NCBI RefSeq assembly: GCF_022900255.1 | Contig: NZ_JALIRM010000011.1 | Location: forward strand, 62,001-126,000 | Source of the DNA: Lederbergia wuyishanensis | GTDB lineage: Bacteria; Bacillota; Bacilli; Bacillales; Bacillaceae_C | Direction of reading: 5' to 3' | DNA: 64,000 bases | Shown: piece after piece, positions 29,901-39,999 of the stretch | Numbering within the stretch: the first letter of the stretch is position 1 | How the letters are laid out: every line of letters begins with the position of its first letter | Program-made: the position numbers and the translations under genes | The notes under the pieces: model-generated | Databases searched by the model: none | What the model was told of the DNA's origin: nothing | The model's input: only the letters and a program-made list of their open reading frames with translations

Positions 29901-30876
29901 TGCCATCTACGGTTACTTTATATCCTCCAAAAACCGTATCGCCGTCTGTTAATACATCATTAATCTCATTATAAATTGCCAGTTGTTCAGGTAATTGTAA
30001 TTCGAATGTATCACCTGCAATATATTGATGCGTGTTAGGTAATTCCCAATCAAATTCAATTCTTAACCCTTCTGCAGGATCAAGAATTTCCCCCTCTTGA
30101 ATCGATGATCCATCAACCTTTTTTAAAACGAGCGATCCATCTATAATGATATTTTCTTCGATTGGTTTTGGATCACGTTTCACTTCAGTGTTTAACTCTT
30201 TTTTATCTGAGTTTGATTTAACCTCTTCTTTATAGTCTGTCTCTTCTGTTGCCCCTGTACCAACTTCTGCTTTCTCATTGTCTTTTTCATCGGCTTCTGC
30301 AATTTGTTTCGTCTCATCTACTTGTTGAGCTTCTTCCGATTCCGGTTTTGAATCTACTTGAAAAGAAACATGAATAACCTTTTCTTGATTATTTAAAGTA
30401 AAAGGAATCGAAACTGTTTCATTGTCACCAATAACATCCTCATTAAAATTTGCTTTAATTGCCAGCGTTCCATTGGCATTGGTATCCGCTTCCTCATTGA
30501 AAGCAATTGTCACAAGTCCATCATTATTAACATTGTAAGAACCTATGTCTGAATTCCCGGATGTATGTAACTTTCCGCTTTGTTCTTTTGAAATCATTTG
30601 CGATGGAAGTTTATAGGAAAATATATCCCCTTCACTTACTTCTAAATCAGCTAATGACCAATCAAAATTAATATTCACTGTTGTATAAACATTTGGAAGA
30701 AATTCTGGATTTTGATTAGAATCAATAACATTGCCTTTTTCGTCTGTTATAGTTACATTTTGAAATATACTTTTCTTTACATTCTCAGCTATTACTACAA
30801 GTGGCGCTGCTCCATTGAGAATTGTGTTAGAAACTAAAACAATAATAAAGGCAACCATACTTAATTTCTTTCTCAT
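23950..30876 (-). CDS. giant LPXTG surface adhesin with ten CnaB repeats
   Basis: A 2308-residue cell-wall protein. Order: signal peptide (about 1-30), an acidic linker (about 180-245), a collagen-binding-like stalk of five or more modules marked by 'W-T-V-x-V-N' strands (about 390-1060), two SpaA/prealbumin-like domains (about 1075-1255, 'GELIIEKVEDGS', 'GSAKIVKKDAVT'), ten CnaB repeats of about 87 residues (1260-2132), a further SpaA-type domain, a proline-rich 'QPEKPV' wall segment, then LPQTG (codons 24043-24057), a membrane helix and RRNRKAE. Each CnaB unit has Lys ('GTKTW'), Glu ('YTVKE') and Asn ('DITN'), as needed for internal isopeptide bonds. I use ATG 30876 rather than 30885, because GGAGGG is 10 bases away. 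Confidence 0.93.
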   Translation of the reverse strand: MRKKLSMVAFIIVLVSNTILNGAAPLVVIAENVKKSIFQNVTITDEKGNVIDSNQNPEFLPNVYTTVNINFDWSLADLEVSEGDIFSYKLPSQMISKEQSGKLHTSGNSDIGSYNVNNDGLVTIAFNEEADTNANGTLAIKANFNEDVIGDNETVSIPFTLNNQEKVIHVSFQVDSKPESEEAQQVDETKQIAEADEKDNEKAEVGTGATEETDYKEEVKSNSDKKELNTEVKRDPKPIEENIIIDGSLVLKKVDGSSIQEGEILDPAEGLRIEFDWELPNTHQYIAGDTFELQLPEQLAIYNEINDVLTDGDTVFGGYKVTVDGKVLFTFNENIEKVPNVHGHFYVQTELIEQKIITTEDILEFKVNDNVIKEIPINVKPKYGQAITKSGQPVGGSFNAAEIAWTVIVNTSRESLEDAIIQDPILSGQELIVESIILKEVEVDLKGNVLKEKDGTVEFNNKSTIEKLELEMGNTNKAYKLTFRTKIKEDEKDKEGENTYYNTAKLVSDNKKDEESGSSVSVSRPKSLEKTSSAFNKGDRSVEWTVNANFTEKELKAGETITDEFTFKVGNDTLNNKFEVVDIKIFKVDSFENGKVKEQSEANDLFNIHIDGNKVTFTLNEDTNKAFIFKYKTKVKDGAYITHDGQITNIVSLNGKIAKSSQGVYQQVGKKSHSEINYKDKTIDWTITVNADQQDLRNFVLTDDFSGSGQKLVPGTIKISPESTSHITEKDEGFVINFGNITKAYTITYQTRFTYDFGGAETKPNFTNGLHLSYETSDGEEYELKIEDKVDPNNQTKNNGVKNGKVDNETKEITWTVDVNYNQLSLEDAKFIDKIADNQTLVEGSVQVFKTTIGEKGGIAVGDDVTENLVITTKNDEIKINLGEIDQSYRIVFKTVDKDGIYNSDEKYENTAQFVPREGEEHNLKAHVTLPHQGEFLGKKGVHNKDEWTIDWTIDVNKSKSKLKDIVVTDNLGDESLQVLLEDTIKVTRTGSDTVLVVDKDYTLTVNGNTFELKILGETSDNYVVKYSSYILANKTTDIKNNAEVKSNNEIVGTTTKEESVQVRISSGGGPTQGGTGELIIEKVEDGSNKPLSGVAFVLKTTVGNKEIVVREGTTDIKGKLQWTGLKYGTYTLEETVPAGYLAETPLTIELKYEGMPEGVKTKKIVNKRQTGSAKIVKKDAVTDETLANATFKLTNLETTQVYTLTTNEQGIAEANVPYGEYSVKEVKAPQGYKIATELNNIKIEIGNTTEITIDNHAIVDVSGEKKWIDGDGKNRPESIKVQLLDGETVVAEKAVAASDNWKYTFKDFPKYDKNGKEINYTIKEVPVGGYNSKVDGNNITNIELMDISGEKTWKDGNLANRPESIKVNLLRNGVVVNTVEVTVNDNWKYSFTDLEKYDYEGKVYEYTVKEQGVPGYKTEVDGFDITNTRSEKTFVEVTKSWLDDESKDRPDSITVILFQNEREIDSAELKASEDWKYVFSDLEAYDENGVAYEYTIKEELVEGYKSTVEGYDITNLRVGKTLVSGTKTWKDDNTEGDRPESITIELLQNGKVIDSKETTAVNHWKYSFTDLDEFDENGVAYKYTVQEQPVDGYHSTVKDYDITNVRVGKTSVEGIKTWKDDNSKDRPEMIKVNLLQNGVVVEIQEVTADSDWKYSFKELDKYDAEGKAYEYAVKEQGVPGYKSEVDGFDFTNTRSDKTSIIVTKGWKDDNSKDRPDSITVNLLQNREVIDTVKVTAVDDWTYEFSDLEAYDENGVAYEYAVEEEAIKGYETTIEGFDITNLRVGKTSVEGTKTWKDDNSKDRPEMIKVNLLQNGVVVDTQEVTADSDWKYSFADLAKYDAEGKAYEYAVKEQGVPGYRSEVDGFDITNTRSDKTSVVVTKGWKDDNSKDRPDSITVNLLQNREVIDTVKVTAVDDWTYEFSDLEAYDENGVAYEYTVEEEAIKGYESTVDGYDITNLRVGKTSVEGTKTWKDHDSKDRPDVIKVDLLQNGKVIDTKEMKADTDWKYGFTDLDKYDEEGKAYEYSVTEQSVEGYQSIVNGYDITNLRVGKTSVEGTKTWEDDNFKDRPEMIKVDLLQNDKVIDTKEVTASNDWKYSFTDIEKYDEEGKAYTYSVKEHVVEGYVSIVSGFDITNKLILGEVKLIKVDSNNKEITLEGAEFELQDEDGNALQKGLSTDKTGKLVVENLTPGNYQFVETQAPSDYELDPTPITFTIEKGQEETLVIEFANKATPIMPEQPEKPVQPEKPVQPEKPEQPVDPGKEVRPEKPAQDIDKLPQTGEQNLLYMMVLGLLFLSIGGLLLLRRNRKAE
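24480..27100. repeat. ten-unit CnaB coding repeat with 528-bp duplication
   Basis: Ten tandem units of about 261-264 bp encode the CnaB domains. Two alternating unit types are seen. Repeats 5-6 and 7-8 are nearly identical at the DNA level with an offset of 528 bp (for example 25081 against 25609), which marks a recent duplication of a two-unit block. Confidence 0.9.
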
Positions 30877-31012
30877 TAAAAACATTCCCTCCTTTTTATT
30901 CGTTTGAATATGTCACTTTACTCATTACTCTTATTCCAAATTGTAATTCTACCCATCATTTCTAAACATTTTCTGAAAGAAAATAAACATTACATAAACT
31001 ATTGAAAGAAGA

Positions 31013-31055
31013 AAAAGGATTTAGGTATTAATAAAAAAAATACCTAAATCCTTTT
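31013..31055. terminator. long perfect inverted repeat, terminator or operator
   Basis: AAAAGGATTTAGGTATT (31013-31029) and AATACCTAAATCCTTTT (31039-31055) are perfect 17-bp arms around a 9-nt A-rich loop. It lies about 140 bp upstream of the adhesin start, in the gap before the ribbon-helix-helix gene. U-rich 3' ends on both strands would suit a bidirectional terminator; an operator is the other reading. Confidence 0.6.
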
Positions 31056-31296
31056 CAATACAACAATGAAAACGATTAATTTTATTAGTGAGAATATATT
31101 GATGATAAACTTGCAATTAAAGTCAGATAGATACAATATTTTGAAAAGAAAATCTCCAACTAGGACTTTATTCCTATTTTGAATCTTTAATAGTAATACT
31201 ATTAAAGATATTAATGATCGTCCTTTATTTTATCTTTCAGAAAATGTATAGATGTTTTTGCTATAAATAAAAAAAGATTGGATTATGGAGGATATC

Positions 31297-31449
31297 ATGA
31301 AAAGGCACCAGTTAAATATTCGGATTTCAAAAGATTTAAAGGAACAATTTGTTTCCCTTTGTAAAGAAGTGGATCGAAAACCATCAGTACTGATGCGTAG
31401 TTGGATTGAGAAGTTTATAAGGGAGAACGAGAAATACAATTCTAAGTGA
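31297..31449 (+). CDS. tiny ribbon-helix-helix (CopG/Arc-like) DNA-binding protein
   Basis: A 50-residue protein starting 'MKRHQLNIRISKDLKEQF'. The N-terminal strand 'HQLNIRIS' followed by two helices ('KDLKEQFVSLCKEVD', 'KPSVLMRSWIEKFIRE') is the ribbon-helix-helix pattern. The ATG has TGGAGGATAT immediately upstream, so I consider it real despite its size. It is divergent from the giant adhesin gene and separated from it by the perfect 17-bp inverted repeat, which makes local control of that locus possible. No toxin-like partner gene follows, so an antitoxin role is not supported. Confidence 0.8.
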   Translation: MKRHQLNIRISKDLKEQFVSLCKEVDRKPSVLMRSWIEKFIRENEKYNSK

Positions 31450-31629
31450 TAAACAAAAAGATCATCTAAGTATTTATAAAAAAACAGCTAGAAAAAAAGC
31501 GATGAAAACGGGATAAAAGTTGGATGCAATGTAGATCATTCATAAAACTTAATCAAAAAACTTATTGGAGCTCATATTCTTCAAAAAATAATGTGAAGTT
31601 TTTTGACAAATGAACGATTCCGTTTATCA

Positions 31630-31669
31630 AGAAAATAAGCTATTAGGCACTTACACCCAATAGCTTATT
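31630..31669 (-). terminator. rho-independent terminator of the epimerase gene
   Basis: On the minus strand AATAAGCTAT (31669-31660) pairs with ATAGCTTATT (31643-31634), followed by TTCTT. It begins 8 bases after the stop codon. Confidence 0.75.
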
Positions 31670-31676
31670 AGATATT

Positions 31677-32693
31677 TTATTCTTTTATTTTCATAATAGC
31701 TTCATCTAGTGCTTCTATTACTTTATCACACCAAGCATCAAATTCCGGATCCTCTTTTTGCAACTCAGGATTTTTTAATATATGTTGTACAGTCTGCTTT
31801 ATACCTTGATCCACTCTAGTTGTTGCTACAAAATCAGGAACAAGTCTTTTTAGCTTGGAATTATCAAAAACAACGGTATTTGCTTTGTCTCCTATAAGGC
31901 CGCCTTTAAAATCATAATTGCTGCAGGCGTCTAGAAATTCGGATGGAACGTGAACAGCTTTTAATTTTACACCTAAAGCGTCAGCAATGATTTCGTGTAT
32001 CTGGTTCCAAGTTACCGATTCATCTGATGTAATGTGTACAGATTCCCCTATTGCATGTACATTACCCATCAAGCCGATAAAACCCTTTGCAAAATCACTG
32101 CTATGCGTCAAAGTCCATAATGAAGTACCATCACCATGAATAATGACCGGCCTATTTTCCAGCATCCGTTTTGCTACTTGCCAGCTGCCTTTACTTCCTT
32201 GTACACCGAGCGGAATGGACCGTTCACTGTATGTATGGCTTGGCCTTACGATTGTGATAGGAAAACCATTATCTCTGTATTGCTTCATTAAAAATTCTTC
32301 ACTGGCAATTTTGTTTCTAGAATACTCCCAATATGGGTTTGATAGTGGAGTCCCTTCTGTAATTCGATAATCAGATAGCGGTTTTTGATAGGCAGATGCT
32401 GAGCTAATAAAAATAAATTGTTTCGTTTTCCCTTTAAAAAGTCGATAATCTCTTTCCACATGTGCCGGTACAAAGGCGATAAAATCTGCCACTACATCAA
32501 ATTCGTGGTCCTCGATAAGCTTCGCAACCGTTTCTTCATCATGAATATCTGCTGTAATGACCTTAACCCCTTCAGGCAAGTCATCATTTCTCGTTCCTCT
32601 ATTCAAAAGATAAAGTTCACAACCATTTTCCGCCAGTTGCTTTGTAATAGCCGTACTAATCGTACCTGTACCACCAATAAAGAGCGCTTTCAT
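31677..32693 (-). CDS. NAD-dependent epimerase/dehydratase (extended SDR)
   Basis: A 338-residue Rossmann-fold enzyme. The N-terminus 'ALFIGGTGTIST' is the NAD(P)-binding glycine motif. 'FISSASAYQKP' and 'YSRNKIASE' supply Ser and the Y-x3-K catalytic pair (about residue 123), and 'RPSHTYSE' is a substrate-side motif of sugar-nucleotide epimerases and related reductases. The exact substrate is unknown. It starts at ATG 32693 behind GGAGGGAT. It is downstream of lacZ on the same strand but separated from it by a terminator and a 52-bp repeat array, so it is likely transcribed separately. Confidence 0.9.
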   Translation of the reverse strand: MKALFIGGTGTISTAITKQLAENGCELYLLNRGTRNDDLPEGVKVITADIHDEETVAKLIEDHEFDVVADFIAFVPAHVERDYRLFKGKTKQFIFISSASAYQKPLSDYRITEGTPLSNPYWEYSRNKIASEEFLMKQYRDNGFPITIVRPSHTYSERSIPLGVQGSKGSWQVAKRMLENRPVIIHGDGTSLWTLTHSSDFAKGFIGLMGNVHAIGESVHITSDESVTWNQIHEIIADALGVKLKAVHVPSEFLDACSNYDFKGGLIGDKANTVVFDNSKLKRLVPDFVATTRVDQGIKQTVQHILKNPELQKEDPEFDAWCDKVIEALDEAIMKIKE

Positions 32694-32903
32694 TTTATCC
32701 CTCCATTATATATGTAAGATTTATATTCTAATATAATCATACGATGTTTCCACATAGTTTACTACTGTTTCGATTGGCGAAGACATGAGCAACCACTATA
32801 CTGGTAGTTCATTTAAATATGTACAATTTTATTGCCGGGGATAACGATCAAATCAACGAAGAAATAGTTTTTCGCTGAATATCTTCTGCCATTTCACACT
32901 TTT

Positions 32904-33490
32904 ACTGTGATTTTGACCGATGCGCGGCTTACTCCTCCTTTTTGGTATGATACTGCAGCGATTCAACTCAATACGCTGCATAACTCCTGCTTTTTGGCAT
33001 GATACCGCCACGATTCTACTCGATGCGCCGCTTATCTCCCGCTTTTTGGCATGATACTGCAGCGATTCAGACCGATACGCTGCATAACTCCTGCTTTTTG
33101 GCATGATACTGCCGCGATTCAACTCGATGCGCGGCATAACACCTGCTTTTTGTCATGGTACTGCCGCGATTCAGACCGATATGCGGCATAACTCCTCCTT
33201 TTTGGCGCGATACTGCCACGATTCAACTCGATCCTCGGCATATCTCCTGCATTTTTTCACAATTCTGCCGCGATTCAGACCGATGCGCAGCATTACTCCT
33301 CCTTTTTGGTATGATACTGCAGCGATTCAACTCAATACGCTGCATAACTCCTGCTTTTTGTCATGGTACTGCCGCGATTCTACTCGATCCACTGCATATC
33401 TCCTGCTTTTTGGCATGTTACTGCCACGATTTTGACCGATGCGCGGCATATCTCCTGCCTTTTATCACAATTCTGCCGCGATTCAGCTTT
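32904..33490. repeat. 52-bp tandem hairpin repeat array, about 11 units
   Basis: Units start at about 32958, 33010, 33062, 33114 and so on, at a 52-bp period. Each is of the form stem-ATTCAACTCGAT-stem-TAACTCCTGCTTTTTGGCATGATA, with pieces varying. Stems change together: GCAGCG with CGCTGC (32955, 33059, 33319), GCCGCG with CGCGGC (33111), GCCGCG with TGCGGC (33163). Some units (33007, 33214) have broken stems. Units near 32905-32980 recur almost unchanged 364 bp (seven units) later. The period is not a multiple of three, so it is not coding. It lies between lacZ and the epimerase gene. Confidence 0.92.
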
Positions 33491-33545
33491 TATTTAAAAA
33501 GTCATCATTTTTATTAGTATGGGGACTTTCTAGCAATAGAACAAA

Positions 33546-33590
33546 GAAAAGGATAGTTGAGCGTTAATACTTCGCCCATCTATCCTTTTC
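33546..33590 (-). terminator. rho-independent terminator of lacZ
   Basis: On the minus strand GAAAAGGATAG (33590-33580) pairs with CTATCCTTTTC (33556-33546), followed by TTTG. It lies 11 bases past the lacZ stop codon. Confidence 0.8.
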
Positions 33591-33600
33591 TTTCATTATA

Positions 33601-36744
<3,144 letters not shown>

Positions 36745-36753
36745 TCAACCAAT

Positions 36754-37578
36754 TTATTTTACTGATCCCATCATTCCGGCAACAAAGTGCCTTTGCATTA
36801 AGAAGAATACTAATGCTGTAGGTAAAGTTGCAATCACGATTGCCATCATAATGACACCATAATCAGGTGCATAACCAGAACCTAAGTTAGAAATAAGCAA
36901 AGGAATGGTTTGTTGTTCTGGTGACTGGATAACAACGAGTGGCCATAAGTAGTTATTCCAGCTTCCCATAAATGTAATGATTGCTGCCGCAGCATATGTT
37001 GTTTTCATTGAAGGCATGAAAATTCGAAAGAAAATCCCTAATTCTGATAATCCATCGATACGACCAGCTTCAACAAGTTCTTTTGCAAACATTTTAGTAT
37101 TTTGTCTAAAGAAAAAGATCAAAAATGCAGTCGTAATGGTTGGTATTGCTACTGCTGCCAATGTATCAATTCCGATAAATGGCATGACTTGAGAAATGGA
37201 TCCGAACATACGATAAAGAGGAACCATTAGAGCAGCAAAAGGAATCATCATTGATAATAGCAAAATATTAAATACTATATCTTTCTTTTTACTACGATAG
37301 ATTTCAAATCCATACCCAGCTATAGAAGCAATAATTAGAGCTAGAACAGTCGTTGAAATAGCAACAATCGCTGAGTTTACCAATGCTGTTCCCATATTGA
37401 CATTTTCAAATAAATTTTTCATATTTTCTAGAAATTGATTCCCGGGAAGCAATCTGCCTTTTGTAACTTCTTTCGATTCATTCGTTGAACTAATGATCAT
37501 CCAAAAGAATGGAAAAATGGAAATGAATGCAGCTATCGATAAGAAGACATACGCAAATACTTTTTTAAATGTAGTCAT
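36754..37578 (-). CDS. carbohydrate ABC transporter permease (MalG type)
   Basis: A 274-residue permease with six membrane segments. The EAA loop that contacts the ATPase is 'EAGRIDGLSELGIFFRIFMP' (about residue 180). 'GSWNNYLWPLVV' is typical of CUT1 inner permeases. Its start overlaps the stop of the partner permease by 4 bases (ATGA type). No ATPase gene is present in the cluster, so a shared MsmX-type ATPase encoded elsewhere is likely, as for many Bacillus CUT1 importers. Confidence 0.93.
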   Translation of the reverse strand: MTTFKKVFAYVFLSIAAFISIFPFFWMIISSTNESKEVTKGRLLPGNQFLENMKNLFENVNMGTALVNSAIVAISTTVLALIIASIAGYGFEIYRSKKKDIVFNILLLSMMIPFAALMVPLYRMFGSISQVMPFIGIDTLAAVAIPTITTAFLIFFFRQNTKMFAKELVEAGRIDGLSELGIFFRIFMPSMKTTYAAAAIITFMGSWNNYLWPLVVIQSPEQQTIPLLISNLGSGYAPDYGVIMMAIVIATLPTALVFFLMQRHFVAGMMGSVK

Positions 37579-38447
37579 TTTCGATCACCTGCCGCTTTAA
37601 ATTGTAAAGATGAAAAGATCACGATCAAAATAACGATCACAAATGAAACAGCTGCTGCATACCCAAAATCAGGTGAATATTTAAAGGATAAGTTATAGAT
37701 ATATTGAGAGATGGAGACTGTCGAATTACCTGGTCCACCTTTCGTAATATTCATGATTTCATCAAATATTTGAAGTGTTCCAATGGTTGAAGTAATAGAG
37801 GTAAATAGAATAATAGGTTTCAATACTGGAATCGTAATCTTAGTGAACATTTGAAATGCATTGGCCCCATCTATTTTTGCAGCTTCATAAATCGATTGAT
37901 CGACATTTTGAAGTCCTGACAAGTAAAAGATCATATTGTATCCAGTCCATCGCCATGTAATTGCAATAATAATCGTAATTTTTGCAAGCAATGGATCCGT
38001 TAACCACGGGATTGGTTTAGAAATAAGTGAAACACCCATTAGAAATTGATTAATGATTCCATCCATACCAAATAAATATTTAAAAATAATAGAATAGGCT
38101 ACAAGTGAGGTAACTGCAGGTAAAAAGATTGCAGTTCTAAAAAAACCTTTAAACTTCAATTTAGGATCATTTAATAAAACAGATAATATTAACGCTAAAA
38201 CGATCATAATGGGTACTTGTACAATTAAATAAATAAAGGTATTTTTTAAAGCTGCTATAAAAGTAGGATCTTTAAACAATCTAGTATAGTTATCCAATCC
38301 AACGAAATCCAGATTGCTTCCCATTCCGGATTTAAACGATAATATGAAGGCTTGGACCATTGGATAGAAATAAAAAAGAACAATTAAAATAGCTGCAAAG
38401 AGCACAAATGACCAGCCGATTGCATTATTTCTTAGTTTGTTGCTCAT
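37575..38447 (-). CDS. carbohydrate ABC transporter permease (MalF type)
   Basis: A 290-residue permease with six membrane segments and the EAA loop 'EAAKIDGANAFQMFTKITIP' near residue 200. I place the start at ATG 38447, preceded by AAGGAGATG at 8 bases, instead of an ATG 39 bases upstream that has no clear ribosome binding site. It overlaps the next permease gene by 4 bases and follows the binding-protein gene after 123 bases. Confidence 0.93.
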   Translation of the reverse strand: MSNKLRNNAIGWSFVLFAAILIVLFYFYPMVQAFILSFKSGMGSNLDFVGLDNYTRLFKDPTFIAALKNTFIYLIVQVPIMIVLALILSVLLNDPKLKFKGFFRTAIFLPAVTSLVAYSIIFKYLFGMDGIINQFLMGVSLISKPIPWLTDPLLAKITIIIAITWRWTGYNMIFYLSGLQNVDQSIYEAAKIDGANAFQMFTKITIPVLKPIILFTSITSTIGTLQIFDEIMNITKGGPGNSTVSISQYIYNLSFKYSPDFGYAAAVSFVIVILIVIFSSLQFKAAGDRK

Positions 38448-38569
38448 TGGTATCATCTCCTTACGTAAAACAATGTCAGAGCTCATTCAATGTAAAGCCT
38501 TGGAGCAAATCTACATCTGAATTCTAAAAGCCCAAATGTAGAACTTGTCCAAGGCCTAGTCTAGAAAAT

Positions 38570-39853
38570 TTATTTTAATTGTGAGTCTGCTTGTTTTTGA
38601 GCATTATTTAGAACTTCCTTAATATCTTGGCCGTTTAAATAATTTTGCATTTCAGCTACTAAAATATCTTCAACTGCATATGTGTGCATACCGTAATTGA
38701 CAGCTGGAATTTCTTCCATCCATTTTGAAAAATCAGTCACGGTCTTTTGACCACCGAAATATGGATCTTCTGCTTTATATGCCTCGCCTTCAGAAGCAGG
38801 CATATAAGTACCGATTGCCCCTACTTTCGTTACTAAATTTTGATAGAAGTCTTTATTTGAACCAAATGTATTAGCTAGGAACTCAGCTGCTTTTTCTTTA
38901 CCATCTACATTTAATACATAGAACGAACTTCCACCTAAGTTAGAAGCATTTACTGCATTCGGTAAGTCTAATCTTGGAATTGGAACGACAGCCCATTGTC
39001 CGGATTGCGCTTCTTCAGCTTTAATACTTGGTGTAATCCAGTTACCTTGTGCAACTGCAGCAACGTCACCATTGTTAAAACCGGCAAGTAATTGGCTCCA
39101 ATCAGAATGAATACCAGCAACTTCTTCTTTTAACATTGTTTTATATACGCGAAATGCTTCTGTCAAAGCTTCATTTCCACTAATATCAGGAGTAACTCCG
39201 TCTTCTTTTAAGTACCATTTTCCAGCAGTTTGAATCATCATACGAATGGTTCCTAAGTCATTAGGGTCAACTGTAATCATTGGTTTTCCAGTTTTTTCTT
39301 TAACTTTTTTACCCATTTCAATGAATTGGTCCCAAGTAATGTTAGTAAAATCATCTACTGTATATCCAGCTTCTTTAATCATGTCAGTTCTAATAAATAA
39401 ACCAGCTACACCTGTATCAAATGGTAAACCATATAGTTTTCCATCTAAACTAGCAGATTCAATTTTATAAGGTGCAAAATCATCTTTATTGATATACTCA
39501 GATAAATCAACAAACGCATCTGGATATGCTTTCAAAAAGCTTTGAGCACGATAATCTTCAATGAGAACAATATTAGGCATACCTTTCATTGTTCCAGAAC
39601 TTAATCCAGTATTTAATTTTGAAACAATGTCTGGTTGTCCATTTTCAATAATTTTAAGATTAATTTCATCTTTACCACTGTAAGATTCATCAGCTAGCTT
39701 CAATGCAGCTATATTGAAATTAGGATCCCATGCCCAAGCAGTAATCGTATTAGAATCACCATTTTTGCTTGAGTTCCCGCCTTCTTTTGAACCTGAACTA
39801 CATGCAGCAAGCATCATAATACTTGCAACTACTAATAACAATAGCTTTTTCAC
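38570..39853 (-). CDS. sugar ABC transporter substrate-binding lipoprotein
   Basis: A 427-residue extracellular solute-binding protein, family 1. The N-terminus is a lipoprotein signal with lipobox 'LAAC' (cysteine about residue 19), followed by a serine/glycine-rich linker. The fold is of maltose/oligosaccharide binders, and the context (two CUT1 permeases and LacZ) suggests a galactoside, for example lactose or galacto-oligosaccharide. It starts at GTG 39853 behind GAGGAGGT. A cre site lies 20-34 bases upstream, so glucose repression by CcpA is expected. Confidence 0.93.
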   Translation of the reverse strand: MKKLLLLVVASIMMLAACSSGSKEGGNSSKNGDSNTITAWAWDPNFNIAALKLADESYSGKDEINLKIIENGQPDIVSKLNTGLSSGTMKGMPNIVLIEDYRAQSFLKAYPDAFVDLSEYINKDDFAPYKIESASLDGKLYGLPFDTGVAGLFIRTDMIKEAGYTVDDFTNITWDQFIEMGKKVKEKTGKPMITVDPNDLGTIRMMIQTAGKWYLKEDGVTPDISGNEALTEAFRVYKTMLKEEVAGIHSDWSQLLAGFNNGDVAAVAQGNWITPSIKAEEAQSGQWAVVPIPRLDLPNAVNASNLGGSSFYVLNVDGKEKAAEFLANTFGSNKDFYQNLVTKVGAIGTYMPASEGEAYKAEDPYFGGQKTVTDFSKWMEEIPAVNYGMHTYAVEDILVAEMQNYLNGQDIKEVLNNAQKQADSQLK

Positions 39854-39872
39854 TGTCTATACCTCCTCATGA

Positions 39873-39887
39873 TTGGAAACGCTTGCT
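39873..39887 (+). promoter_or_regulatory. catabolite-responsive element (cre) before the sugar importer
   Basis: TTGGAAACGCTTGCT matches the Bacillus cre consensus WTGNAANCGNWNNCW at every position. It lies 20 bases upstream of the binding-protein start codon, probably within or just after the promoter. Confidence 0.75.
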
Positions 39888-39909
39888 TCCTATTAAAATG
39901 ATATCAAAA

Positions 39910-39938
39910 TAAAAAAAAAGACCGTTAGGACGATCTTT
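39910..39938 (-). terminator. terminator of the two-component operon
   Basis: On the minus strand AAAGATCG (39938-39931) pairs with CGGTCTTT (39924-39917), with a 6-nt loop, followed by a run of at least seven T residues. It separates the kinase gene from the binding-protein gene. Confidence 0.8.
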
Positions 39939-39970
39939 AGATAAAACTTTAACTTTATTTTGATAATTAC

Positions 39971-39985
39971 ATGGAAACGATTTCC
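39971..39985 (+). promoter_or_regulatory. second cre-like site
   Basis: ATGGAAACGATTTCC matches the cre consensus at 14 of 15 positions. It sits 15 bases past the kinase stop codon, upstream of the terminator and of the perfect cre at 39873. Confidence 0.5.
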
Positions 39986-39999
39986 TACTAACACTTTTT

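Noticed and set aside
31297-31449. Antitoxin of a toxin-antitoxin pair
   Set aside because: The ribbon-helix-helix gene has no adjacent toxin-like ORF; the next 227 bases hold none.
32904-33490. CRISPR array
   Set aside because: Units are contiguous at 52 bp with no unique spacers, and no cas genes are nearby. The same holds for the 51-bp array at 122-424.
32853-33517. Open frames across the 52-bp array on both strands
   Set aside because: The period is not a multiple of three, so frames shift between units; no ribosome binding site and no domain outside the repeat.
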